Assembly (NCBI GenBank): GCA_903884815.1 | Contig: CAISGE010000030.1 | Location: 1 to 55,910 of the forward strand | Direction of reading: 5' to 3' | DNA length: 55,910 nucleotides | From: Candidatus Omnitrophota bacterium | GTDB taxonomy: Bacteria; Omnitrophota; Omnitrophia; Omnitrophales; Aquincolibacteriaceae | Shown: positions 44,107 through 55,910 of the stretch, one piece after another | Numbering within the stretch: the first letter of the stretch is position 1 | Layout: every line of letters starts with the position of its first letter | Translations under genes and position numbers: made by a program | Notes under the pieces: model-generated | What the model was told of the DNA's origin: nothing | Seen by the model: only the letters and a program-made list of their open reading frames with translations | The model's database searches: none

Positions 44107-44136
44107 AATTTAAGATAAAGATAAAGGTTTTTGTTC

Positions 44137-44286
44137 ATGCGTGAAATTATCTCCTTGATCTCCACTTGTGGCCATAAGTCCTCTTATTGGACACGGAAGA
44201 ACAAGAAAAAGAATCCGGACAAGATCGAGCGGAATAAGTATTGCCCGGCCTGTCGGAAGCACACTCTTTTCAAGGAGAAGAAGTAA
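44137..44286 (+). CDS. rpmG: 50S ribosomal protein L33
   Basis: The 49-residue protein matches L33: KNKKKNPDKIERNKYCPACRKHTLFKEKK. The second zinc pair CPAC is intact, but the first CxxC is replaced by STCGH, leaving one Cys and a nearby His as possible ligands. A weakly placed AAAGG precedes the ATG. It lies between tuf and tRNA-Trp, a typical place. Confidence 0.95.
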   Translation: MREIISLISTCGHKSSYWTRKNKKKNPDKIERNKYCPACRKHTLFKEKK

Positions 44287-44311
44287 GCTTCGTTGGGGCA
44301 TGACGGCATGA

Positions 44312-44385
44312 AGGCCAGTAGCTCCAATTGGTAGAGCGGCGGTCTCCAAAACCGCATGTTGCAGGTTCGAGTCCTGCCTGGCCTG
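44312..44385 (+). tRNA. tRNA-Trp (anticodon CCA)
   Basis: The acceptor AGGCCAG (44312-44318) pairs with CTGGCCT (44378-44384), discriminator G44385 as expected for tRNA-Trp. The anticodon loop is CTCCAAA between GCGGT and ACCGC. The T arm is GCAGG-TTCGAGT-CCTGC. CCA is not encoded. It precedes secE, as in many bacteria. Confidence 0.96.
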
Positions 44386-44436
44386 TTTTTCAGGCGCTTA
44401 GGGAAACGGACTCGAAATAAAAGCGGAGATTTGAAA

Positions 44437-44619
44437 TTGCAGAAAGTAACAAATTTTTTTCAGGAAACACAGCAAGAGCTCAAGAAAGTCACTTGGCCGA
44501 CCTGGAACGAGGTTTGGCAGGCGACCCTTGTGGTCATCGTCGTGACCTTTTTTGCTTCGGCGTTCATCGCGGCCTGTGATTTCTGCATTTCGACGATTCT
44601 ACGGATGCTGATTAACTAA
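44437..44619 (+). CDS. secE: Preprotein translocase subunit SecE
   Basis: The 60-residue protein is a SecE with one membrane helix (about 29-52). The family motif FFQETQQELKKVTWPTWNEV is clear. I chose TTG 44437 because GGAG lies eight bases upstream; TTG 44431 is too close to it and no ATG is available nearby. It stands between tRNA-Trp and nusG. Confidence 0.93.
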   Translation: MQKVTNFFQETQQELKKVTWPTWNEVWQATLVVIVVTFFASAFIAACDFCISTILRMLIN

Positions 44620-44623
44620 GATT

Positions 44624-45157
44624 ATGGCTGACGCTAAGTGGTACGTGGTTCACACACAGACGGGCGTGGAAGCTAAGGCCCGTGCCGGACTGATCAGTCA
44701 CGCGGAGAACGCGGGACTTTCGAATTTGATCCATGAAGTGCTGATCCCGATGGAGAAGATCAGCGAGGTCAAGGGCGGCAAGAAGCGGATCAGCGAAAGA
44801 AAGTTTTTCCCTGGGTACATCCTGGTCAAGATGGAGCTGACCGACGAAAGTTGGTATCTGGTTCGGAATACCCCCGGAATATCGGGTTTTATTGGTGCGG
44901 GGAAAAGCCCGATCCCGCTCACGGAAAAGGAAGTTGGGGCGATTATCCGGGAGCAGGAAGAAAAGCAGACCAAGCCGAAGCCAAAGGTTGAATTCGAAGA
45001 AGGTGAAAGCGTCCGCATCAAAGAAGGATCTTTCGCCAATTTTAACGGTACGATCGAACAGATCAATCCGGATCGCGGAAAAATGCGCGTGATGGTCACG
45101 ATTTTCGGCCGGCCGACACCCGTAGAACTTGAATACTGGCAAGTAGAAAAGATATAA
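44624..45157 (+). CDS. nusG: Transcription termination/antitermination protein NusG
   Basis: NusG is the universal elongation factor that links RNA polymerase to Rho or the ribosome. The protein has 177 residues: the NGN domain ([31 protein letters not shown]) and the KOW domain ([21 protein letters not shown]). The length is normal. rplK follows two bases after its stop. Confidence 0.98.
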   Translation: MADAKWYVVHTQTGVEAKARAGLISHAENAGLSNLIHEVLIPMEKISEVKGGKKRISERKFFPGYILVKMELTDESWYLVRNTPGISGFIGAGKSPIPLTEKEVGAIIREQEEKQTKPKPKVEFEEGESVRIKEGSFANFNGTIEQINPDRGKMRVMVTIFGRPTPVELEYWQVEKI

Positions 45158-45159
45158 CC

Positions 45160-45591
45160 ATGGCAAAAGAAATCGTCGCAAGCGTCAAATTACAGATCCC
45201 AGGTGGACAAGCCAACCCCGCTCCTCCGATCGGCCCCGCTCTCGGTCAGCGCGGTGTCAATATTATGGAGTTCTGCAAGCAGTTCAATGAACGGACGAAG
45301 GACCGGCCGGGGACTATTCTTCCGGTGGTGCTTACCGTTTACAAAGATAAGTCGTTCTCTTTTATTTTGAAGTCGCCTCCGGTGGCGGCGGAGATTAAAA
45401 AGGCCGTTGGGCTCGCGAAGGCTTCCGGCGAACCGGGTCGCGTCATCATCGGCAAGATCACCCGCGATCAGGTTCTTGAGATAGCTCGCAAGAAGATGGT
45501 GGATCTGAATACTACCAATATCGAAAGTGCGGCCCGTATCGTTGAAGGTGCGGCGCGCAGCATGGGCATCGAAGTCGTTAAATCTAAGTAA
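45160..45591 (+). CDS. rplK: 50S ribosomal protein L11
   Basis: The 143-residue protein has the N-terminal [24 protein letters not shown] and the rRNA-binding C-terminal domain ([17 protein letters not shown]). It is part of the GTPase-associated centre. It is cotranscribed with nusG and rplA. Confidence 0.98.
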   Translation: MAKEIVASVKLQIPGGQANPAPPIGPALGQRGVNIMEFCKQFNERTKDRPGTILPVVLTVYKDKSFSFILKSPPVAAEIKKAVGLAKASGEPGRVIIGKITRDQVLEIARKKMVDLNTTNIESAARIVEGAARSMGIEVVKSK

Positions 45592-45605
45592 GAACAGGAC
45601 TAAAA

Positions 45606-46292
45606 ATGAAACGTAGCAAGCGGTATCAAAAAAGAGCGGCGCTGGTCGAAGAGGGAAAATTTTACACCCTTACGGATGCTGTGAAAATTCTCAAGACCGT
45701 TGAAAAAAGCAAAGCGGATGAAACGATCGCTCTCAGCTTCCAGCTCGGTGTTCGCGCGGAGCAGGGGGATGAAAATGTTCGCGGCACGGTGACTCTCCCG
45801 CATGGAAGCGGCAAGTCGGTTCGCGTGCTTTGTTTTGCCAAAGGCGAGAGCGCTAAGGACGCGGAGACGGCCGGTGCGGATATCGTTGGCGCGGAAGAGC
45901 TTGTTGAAAAAGTGAAGAATGGTTTTCTGGATTTTGATGTCGTAGTGGCTCATCCGGACATGATGCGCGAGGTCAGCAAGCTCGGTCGCGTGCTCGGTCC
46001 CAAGGGGTTGATGCCCACGCCGAAGACCGGCACTGTGACGCCGCAGGTTGGCAAGGCGGTCAAAGAGGTCAAGGGCGGCCGTATCGAATTTAAGAGTGAT
46101 AAAACTGCGGGGTTGCACGCGGTGTGCGGAAAGCTTTCCTTCGCCGAAGCGGCGCTTCTCGAAAACGCTCGCGTTGTGATCAAGGCGGTCAAAGATTCCA
46201 AGCCCGCGACAAGCAAGGGCGAATACATCAAGACGATTCACATCGCGACGACCCACGGTCCGGGTCTCCGGCTCAACACGGGAGCTCTTTAA
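45606..46292 (+). CDS. rplA: 50S ribosomal protein L1
   Basis: The 228-residue protein has [25 protein letters not shown] and the conserved [20 protein letters not shown]1 forms the mobile stalk at the E site and often represses its own operon; no clear L1-binding mimic was found in the short gaps here. rplJ follows after three bases. Confidence 0.98.
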   Translation: MKRSKRYQKRAALVEEGKFYTLTDAVKILKTVEKSKADETIALSFQLGVRAEQGDENVRGTVTLPHGSGKSVRVLCFAKGESAKDAETAGADIVGAEELVEKVKNGFLDFDVVVAHPDMMREVSKLGRVLGPKGLMPTPKTGTVTPQVGKAVKEVKGGRIEFKSDKTAGLHAVCGKLSFAEAALLENARVVIKAVKDSKPATSKGEYIKTIHIATTHGPGLRLNTGAL

Positions 46293-46295
46293 GCC

Positions 46296-46829
46296 ATGCC
46301 ATCCTTTGAAAAAGAGTTGATGTTCAATGAGATCGTGAAGGAATTCGAAAAGAGCCCGTACGCCTTTATTTCAAATCTGAACAGCGTGTCGGTTCTGGAT
46401 ATCTCTACCGCTCGCCGCAGCCTTGAAAAAGTTTCCCGGCGCTCGCTGATGGTCAAGCACGCGATGGCCCGGAAGATCTTCGCGCAGTTTAATGTGGCTG
46501 GCGCTGAAAAGTATTTGAGCGGTTCGGTCATTATTACCTTTGGCGACAAGGATCCGCAGGACATTTCCCGGAAGCTTTGCGAATTTTCAAAAACAAATGA
46601 GAAGTGGAAACCCGCCGGCGTGATCTTTGAGGGTCAGGTTTATGGCGAGGATTTCGTCAAGCAACTTTCCAAACTCCCGTCGCGCAAGGAACTTCTGACG
46701 CAACTCGTGGTGCGCATGAATTCACCGCTCCAGGGGTTTGCGAACGTCCTCGGAGCTCTCACCCGTAATCTCGTGGTCGCTTTGGAAGAGGTCCGTAAGA
46801 AGAAAGCAGCCGCTGGCGCTGCGTCGTAG
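46296..46829 (+). CDS. rplJ: 50S ribosomal protein L10
   Basis: The 177-residue protein is the base of the L7/L12 stalk. It has SVSVLDISTARRSLEKVSRRSLMVKHAMARKI and the C-terminal L12-binding helix. There is no room for the usual L10 leader, since only three bases separate it from rplA. The gap to rplL carries a CCGCCA/TGGCGG hairpin and AAGGAGG. Confidence 0.94.
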   Translation: MPSFEKELMFNEIVKEFEKSPYAFISNLNSVSVLDISTARRSLEKVSRRSLMVKHAMARKIFAQFNVAGAEKYLSGSVIITFGDKDPQDISRKLCEFSKTNEKWKPAGVIFEGQVYGEDFVKQLSKLPSRKELLTQLVVRMNSPLQGFANVLGALTRNLVVALEEVRKKKAAAGAAS

Positions 46830-46913
46830 GCCAGTCGCAAGATCCGCCAAAGTTTTATGGCGGAAACAAACCGAACGTCCTGATAAAGGAAATTCAATCA
46901 AGGAGGCAACACC

Positions 46914-47324
46914 ATGACAGAAGCAACGGAAGTAAAGATCTCTGAAAAATTGCAGGCCATTCTCACCTCGATCGAAACGCTGACGGTGTTGGAACTCGCC
47001 GAGCTCGTGAAGGCGCTTGAAGTGAAGTTTGGCGTCAGCGCGGCAGCGGCTCCGGTCGCGATGGCGGCAACGGGCGGCGCGGCAGCAGGTGGCGCAGCGG
47101 CAGCTGAAGAGAAGACCAGCTTTACGGTCACCCTCGTCAGCGCGGGCGACAAGAAGATCAACGTCATCAAGGAGATCCGCACGGTTACCAGCCTTGGCTT
47201 GAAAGAAGCGAAGGACCTGGTCGAAGGCGCTCCGAAAGTCATCAAGGAAGACGTCAGCAAGGATGAAGCTGCGAAGATCAAGACCGTCCTGGAAGCTCAG
47301 GGCGCTAAGGTTGAGATCAAGTAA
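46914..47324 (+). CDS. rplL: 50S ribosomal protein L7/L12
   Basis: The 136-residue stalk protein has the N-terminal dimerisation domain ([19 protein letters not shown]), an Ala/Gly-rich hinge longer than usual, and the C-terminal domain ([28 protein letters not shown]). The start follows a strong AAGGAGG. The extra length lies in the hinge and N-terminus. Confidence 0.98.
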   Translation: MTEATEVKISEKLQAILTSIETLTVLELAELVKALEVKFGVSAAAAPVAMAATGGAAAGGAAAAEEKTSFTVTLVSAGDKKINVIKEIRTVTSLGLKEAKDLVEGAPKVIKEDVSKDEAAKIKTVLEAQGAKVEIK

Positions 47325-47357
47325 CATTTCGCAACAAGCGGGCCGAACAAAGAGCGC

Positions 47358-47374
47358 TGTCCTTAAGGAGGACA
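47358..47374 (+). promoter_or_regulatory. Small hairpin overlapping the rpoB ribosome-binding site
   Basis: TGTCCT (47358-47363) and AGGACA (47369-47374) form a 6-bp stem, and the loop TAAGG plus right arm contain the AAGGAGG ribosome-binding site. It could tune rpoB translation relative to rplL. Confidence 0.45.
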
Positions 47375-47378
47375 ATTA

Positions 47379-51169
<3,791 letters not shown>

Positions 51170-51173
<4 letters not shown>

Positions 51174-54100
51174 ACTATAACGTGAATACTTTTGATTCTG
51201 TTTCGATCCGCATTGCGTCTCCGGAATCGATCCGGAAATGGTCGCGCGGCGAAGTGAAAAAGCCCGAGACGATCAATTATCGGACGCTCAAGCCGGAAAA
51301 AGACGGCCTTTTCTGCGAGCGGATTTTTGGTCCTACGAAAGATTATGAATGCGCCTGCGGTAAGTACAAGCGCATCAAGCATAAAGGCATCGTTTGCGAT
51401 CGTTGCGGCGTCGAAGTCACCCAGGCTCGTGTTCGTCGTGAGCGGATGGGACATATTGATCTCGTGACGCCGGTCTCACACATCTGGTTTTTCAAGACCA
51501 TGCCGTCGCGTATCGGGAATCTTTTGGATCTTAGCGTTCGCGCTCTTGAGAAGGTTCTCTATTATGAAGAGTACATCGTGCTGGATCCGAAGCAGACGCC
51601 TCTCAAACCTCGTCAGCTTCTCACGGAAGATGAGTATCTAAAGGCTCAGGAACAGTATGGCCCTGAAAATTTTATCGCTCAAATGGGCGCCGAAGCGATT
51701 CAGACCCTTTTGTCGGAGCTCGAGCTCGATAAGCTGACCTCAAAATTCCACCGCTTGCTCAAGGCCGCGAAATCTAAGCAGGCCCGCGCGCGTTGCGTCA
51801 AGATCCTTAAGATCGTGGAAGCTTTTTATAAGTCCGGCAATCGCCCGGAATGGATGATCCTTCGCGCCGTTCCCGTGATCCCGCCCGATCTTCGCCCTCT
51901 CGTCGCTTTAGACGGCGGTCGTTTTGCCACCAGTGATCTCAACGATCTTTATCGCCGCGTGATCAATCGCAATAACCGCCTGCGCAAACTCCTTGAGCTG
52001 AAAGCGCCGGATGTCATTATCCGTAATGAAAAGCGCATGCTCCAGGAAGCCGTGGACGCCCTTTTTGATAACGGTCGTCATGGTCGTCCGGTGCTCGGCG
52101 CCGGTAACCGCCCCCTCAAGTCCTTGAGCGATATGCTCAAAGGAAAGCAGGGACGTTTCCGTCAGAACCTTCTCGGAAAGCGCGTGGATTATTCCGGCCG
52201 TTCCGTCATCGTCATTGGTCCGGAGCTCAAGCTTCATCAGTGCGGTCTTCCGAAAAAAATGGCCCTGGAGCTTTTCGAGCCTTTTATCATCCGCAAGCTC
52301 AAGGAACGCGGTCATGTGCACACGATCCGTTCTGCCAAGAAAATGGTCGAGCGCGTGAAGCCCGAAGTCTGGGATATTCTTGAAGAAGTGATCAAAGAGC
52401 ATCCGGTCATGCTAAATCGCGCGCCGACGCTCCATCGTCTCGGGATACAGGCTTTTGAACCGATGTTGATCGAAGGCAACGCCATCCGCATTCATCCGCT
52501 TGTTTGTACGGCCTTCAACGCCGACTTCGACGGGGACCAGATGGCTGTTCACGTGCCGCTTTCCATGGAAGCTGTGATGGAAGCGCGCATCCTGATGCTT
52601 TCCGCCAATAACATTTTCTCTCCCGCAAGCGGTCAGCCGATTATGACCCCGACTCAAGATATCGTGATCGGGATTTATTATCTCACCAAGATCCGCGACA
52701 AGGTTTTGGGCGAAGGGCTTGCGTTCAGCGACACCGAAGAAGCCATTCTGGCCTATCAGGACAAGCAGATCCACAAGCATGCGAAGTGCAAGCTTCGCTT
52801 AGTCACCGGTGAGATCATCGAGACGACCATGGGGCGCATCCTTTTTAACGATGTGTTGCCCAAGGGATTCCGCTTTGTGAATGATATTGTCAACAAGGGC
52901 AAGCTTTCCAAGATCATCGCCGAATGTTACAACATTTTCGGCCACGAGGAAGTCGTTAACCTTTTGGACCGGTTGAAGTCGCTTGGCTTTCAGGCCGCCA
53001 CCATGTCGGGTCTTTCTATCGGTATCGATGATATCCAGATCCCGGATGCTAAGGAAGGCATTTTGAACGAGTCACGCAAAGAAGTGAAGGCCATCGAAAG
53101 CCAGTATAAACAGGGCTTGATCACGGATGGTGAGCGTTATAACAAAGTCATCGATATCTGGACGCACACCACGGATCGCGTTTCGGATGTGATGTTCGAG
53201 GCGCTCAATTCTTTCAATCCGATTTTCATGATGGCCGATTCCGGAGCCCGCGGTTCGAAGCAGCAGATCCGTCAGTTGGCGGGTATGCGCGGTTTGATGG
53301 CGAAACCTTCCGGCGAGATCATCGAGAGCCCGATTACGGCCAATTTCCGTGAAGGCTTGACCGTGCTGGAATATTTCATCTCGACTCACGGCGCGCGTAA
53401 AGGGTTGGCCGATACCGCGCTGAAGACTGCCGACTCGGGTTATCTGACGCGGCGTTTGGTGGATGTAGCGCAAGATGTGATCATTAACATTGATGATTGC
53501 GGTACCTTGAACGGGATCATTGTCGAGCCGGTGTACGAAGGAGAAGACGTTATTGTTTCGCTTCCGGACCGGATTCTGGGACGCGTTGCGCTAGACAACG
53601 TGGTCGACGTTATTACGGACCAGGTGATCGTGAAGTCCGGCGACCTTATTGATGAAGTGATCGTCAAAAAGATCGATGAAGCCGGCATCGAGAAGATACG
53701 CGTCCGGTCGGTGCTTTGCTGCGAATCCACAAAAGGAATCTGCGCGAAGTGCTATGGACGCGACCTTGCCACACGCCGTCTCGTGGAGCTTGGTACCGCG
53801 GTCGGAATTATTGCCGCGCAGTCCATCGGTGAACCGGGTACTCAGCTCACCATGCGTACCTTTCACATCGGTGGTACGGCGTCACGTATTGTTGAACAAT
53901 CCTATTATCGCGCCCGTAACGACGGCGCTCTGCAGTACCATAATTTGAAAACGGTTGTTACGAAGACAGACGAAATCGTCGTGCTGAACCGTAACGGTCA
54001 ACTTTCCATTCATGATGAGACGGGCCGCGAATTGGAACGCTACACGATTCCGACCGGCGCTTTCATTCATTCGAAAGATGGCGAAAAGGTTAAAAAAGGC

Positions 54101-55219
54101 GAGATTTTCGTGAAATGGGACCCGTACACGGTTCCGATCTTGACCGAAGTTGCCGGGAAGGTGCGTTTTGAAGATATTAAGGCTGGCGTGACGATGAATG
54201 AAGAGCTCGATTCTACGACGGGCATGACGGAGCGCGTCATCATCGAGCATAAAGAGGATATGCATCCGCAGCTCCTTTTGGTTGGCGAAAAAGACGAGAT
54301 CCTTGCGTTCTATCCGATTCCGACCGGGGCGCACGTGGTGGTCAAGGACGGCCAGACGATCACGGGCGGTACGCTGCTCGCAAAGACGCCGCGTAAAACC
54401 GCTAAAACGCGCGATATCACCGGGGGTCTTCCTCGCGTGGCGGAATTGTTCGAAGCGCGTAAGCCGAAGAATCCTTCGGTCATCTCGGAAATCGACGGTG
54501 TCGTGGAGATCGGCGAGATCGTCAAAGGCCAGCGCAAGATCATCGTGAAGAGCTCGACGGGGATGGCTAAAGAATATCTCATCCCGCACGGCAAGCATCT
54601 GAACGTTTATAAGGGTGATAAAGTCGTCGCAGGACAGCAGCTTGTGGACGGGCCGGTCGTGTTGCAGGACATCCTCCGCGTTTCAGGTGAAAGAAGTCTG
54701 CAACAATACCTTGTCGAAGAGGTTCAGGAAGTTTATCGCTTGCAGGGTGTCAGGCTGAATGACAAGCATGTGGAATGTATCGTGCGTCAGATGCTCCGCA
54801 AAGTCCGCATTGAGGATTCGGGCGATACCGAATTCCTCGTGGGTTCGCACGTGGAAAAGCTCAAGTTTGCGGATGAGAATGCCAAGATGATCAAGAAGGG
54901 GAAAGAGCCCTCCAAGGGAACTTCCATTCTCCTCGGGATTACGAAGGCGTCTCTCACCACCGATAGTTTCATTTCGGCAGCGAGCTTTCAGGAAACGACC
55001 CGCGTTCTCACGGAAGCGGCATCTGGAGGCAAGCGCGACTATCTGCAGGGGCTCAAGGAGAACGTGATCATGGGGCATTTGATCCCCGCGGGAACGGGCT
55101 TCAAGATCCATCAGGAAATTGATATGGTCAAAGATCTGTCCGACATGTTGCCGGATCCCGACGCCGATAAAAAAGAAAAAGCCGCCGAAGAGGCCAGCGC
55201 ATCCAAGGAGAACTCTTAA
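51170..55219 (+). CDS. rpoC: RNA polymerase beta' subunit
   Basis: The 1349-residue protein has the N-terminal zinc site C61, C63, C76, C79, the catalytic [10 protein letters not shown] (about 449-458), the bridge-helix/trigger-loop region ([33 protein letters not shown]) and a second zinc region ([12 protein letters not shown]). It ends in a charged tail. The stop shares its last base with the rpsL start. Confidence 0.98.
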
Positions 55220-55611
55220 TGTCGCCCACGATCAATCAGCTGATCCGTTATGGAAGGAATAAATTCAAAGGGAAATCCAAGTCCCCGGCTTTGCAGAATT
55301 CGCCGTTTAGAAAAGGCGTTTGTCTGATCGTCAGGACGCAGACCCCGAAAAAGCCGAACTCCGCGCTTCGTAAGATCGCCCGCGTGCGTCTCACGAACGG
55401 ACAGGAAGTGACAGCCTATATTCCCGGTGTCGGGCACAATCTGCAGGAGCATTCCATTGTGCTCGTGCGCGGAGGTCGCGTGAAGGATCTTCCGGGTGTT
55501 CGGTATCATATTGTTCGCGGAAAACTGGACGCCGCCGGCGTCGCAGGCCGCACGAAATCGCGTTCGAAGTACGGCGCGAAAACCCCGAAAAAGGATGCTA
55601 AGAAATCATGA
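55219..55611 (+). CDS. rpsL: 30S ribosomal protein S12
   Basis: The 130-residue protein has the decoding-site loop [17 protein letters not shown] and [28 protein letters not shown]. Lysines at the streptomycin positions are wild type. It follows rpoC with a one-base overlap, so the beta and str operons are joined. Confidence 0.98.
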   Translation: MSPTINQLIRYGRNKFKGKSKSPALQNSPFRKGVCLIVRTQTPKKPNSALRKIARVRLTNGQEVTAYIPGVGHNLQEHSIVLVRGGRVKDLPGVRYHIVRGKLDAAGVAGRTKSRSKYGAKTPKKDAKKS

Positions 55612-55910
55612 GAAGAAGACGCGCGCAAAAAAGAATGATCGATCCGGACCCGCGTTATGGGGACTATCTTGTCGCTAAGTTCATTAACGTTGTTATGGAG
55701 TCCGGGAAAAAGTCGATCGCCGAGCGCATCGTCTATGATGCTCTCGATATCGTCAAAGAAAAAACATCAAAAGAACCTCTTGAAGTTTTTCGCGCGGCGT
55801 TAGATAATGTGCGTCCTCTCCTGGAGACAAAATCCCGGCGCGTAGGTGGGGCGACATATCAGGTGCCGGTGAGCGTTGCTGAAGATCGTGGTTATTCCCT
55901 CGCACTTCGA
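55608..55910 (+). CDS. rpsG: 30S ribosomal protein S7 (cut by window end)
   Basis: 101 codons are visible from an ATG that overlaps the rpsL stop. [41 protein letters not shown] and [19 protein letters not shown] are standard S7 motifs. The gene continues past the window; fusA would be expected next. Confidence 0.97.
   Translation, partial: MRRRRAQKRMIDPDPRYGDYLVAKFINVVMESGKKSIAERIVYDALDIVKEKTSKEPLEVFRAALDNVRPLLETKSRRVGGATYQVPVSVAEDRGYSLALR

Noticed and set aside
46293..46295. L10 leader before rplJ
   Set aside because: Only three bases separate rplA and rplJ, so the structured leader cannot fit there.

Overview
The window looks like a chromosomal segment of a Gram-negative, LPS-type bacterium from the PVC/Omnitrophota side of the tree. 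The evidence is an LpxL/HtrB-type acyltransferase, an EF-Tu whose switch I region carries a GGTVRDDSK insertion-like segment that I associate with planctomycete- and Omnitrophota-type EF-Tu, a complete F-type ATP synthase operon, and joined beta and str operons. The taxonomic call is an inference at moderate-low confidence. No phage, transposase, CRISPR array or rRNA was seen, and the standard genetic code fits every gene.

Layout. 1-5400: end of an unknown gene, a membrane-anchored protein, dnaX, recR, a short-chain dehydrogenase, tRNA-Gly with a duplicated 3' end, and an LpxL-like acyltransferase. 5490-11511: promoter and terminator-like leader, then nusA, infB, rbfA, truB, ribF. 11513-13444: three overlapping genes, two for membrane proteins and one for a secreted or anchored alpha-helical protein. 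13495-19789: rpsO, pnp, dut, ftsK, queH. 19801-29013 (minus strand): a long run of ion, metal and membrane genes (ZIP transporter, DUF190, CrcB, flavoredoxin, ICMT-like methyltransferase, DUF486, DedA, TspO, radical SAM, RluA-type synthase, ArsP-like permease, two tiny Cys-tailed peptides and a second permease). 29212-34478 (plus): small membrane protein, MORN-repeat protein, SUI1/YciH, RNase D, a lipoprotein, and a START / membrane / START trio. 34692-41379 (minus): the ATP synthase operon atpI-B-E-F-H-A-G-D-C. 41623-end (plus): AsmA-like protein, tRNA-Thr, tuf, rpmG, tRNA-Trp, secE, nusG, rplKAJL, rpoBC, rpsL, rpsG (cut by the window end).

The most unusual signal is a family of about ten dispersed inverted repeats whose arms are built from degenerate 7-base units of the form G-N-N-S-W-A-M (subtypes ending GTAC, CAAC and CAAA). 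They sit in intergenic gaps and over gene 3' ends. One occupies each of the three gaps between the F1 genes of the ATP synthase operon, one lies beside the likely atp promoter, and one is inserted in frame inside ribF. Other points of interest are an A9 slippage site in dnaX at the expected end of the gamma-like portion, a terminator-like hairpin directly behind the nusA promoter, two tiny peptides with CCC motifs lying between two metal(loid) permeases, a mosaic signal peptide in a duplicated START-domain gene, and a direct repeat carrying the tRNA-Gly 3' end.
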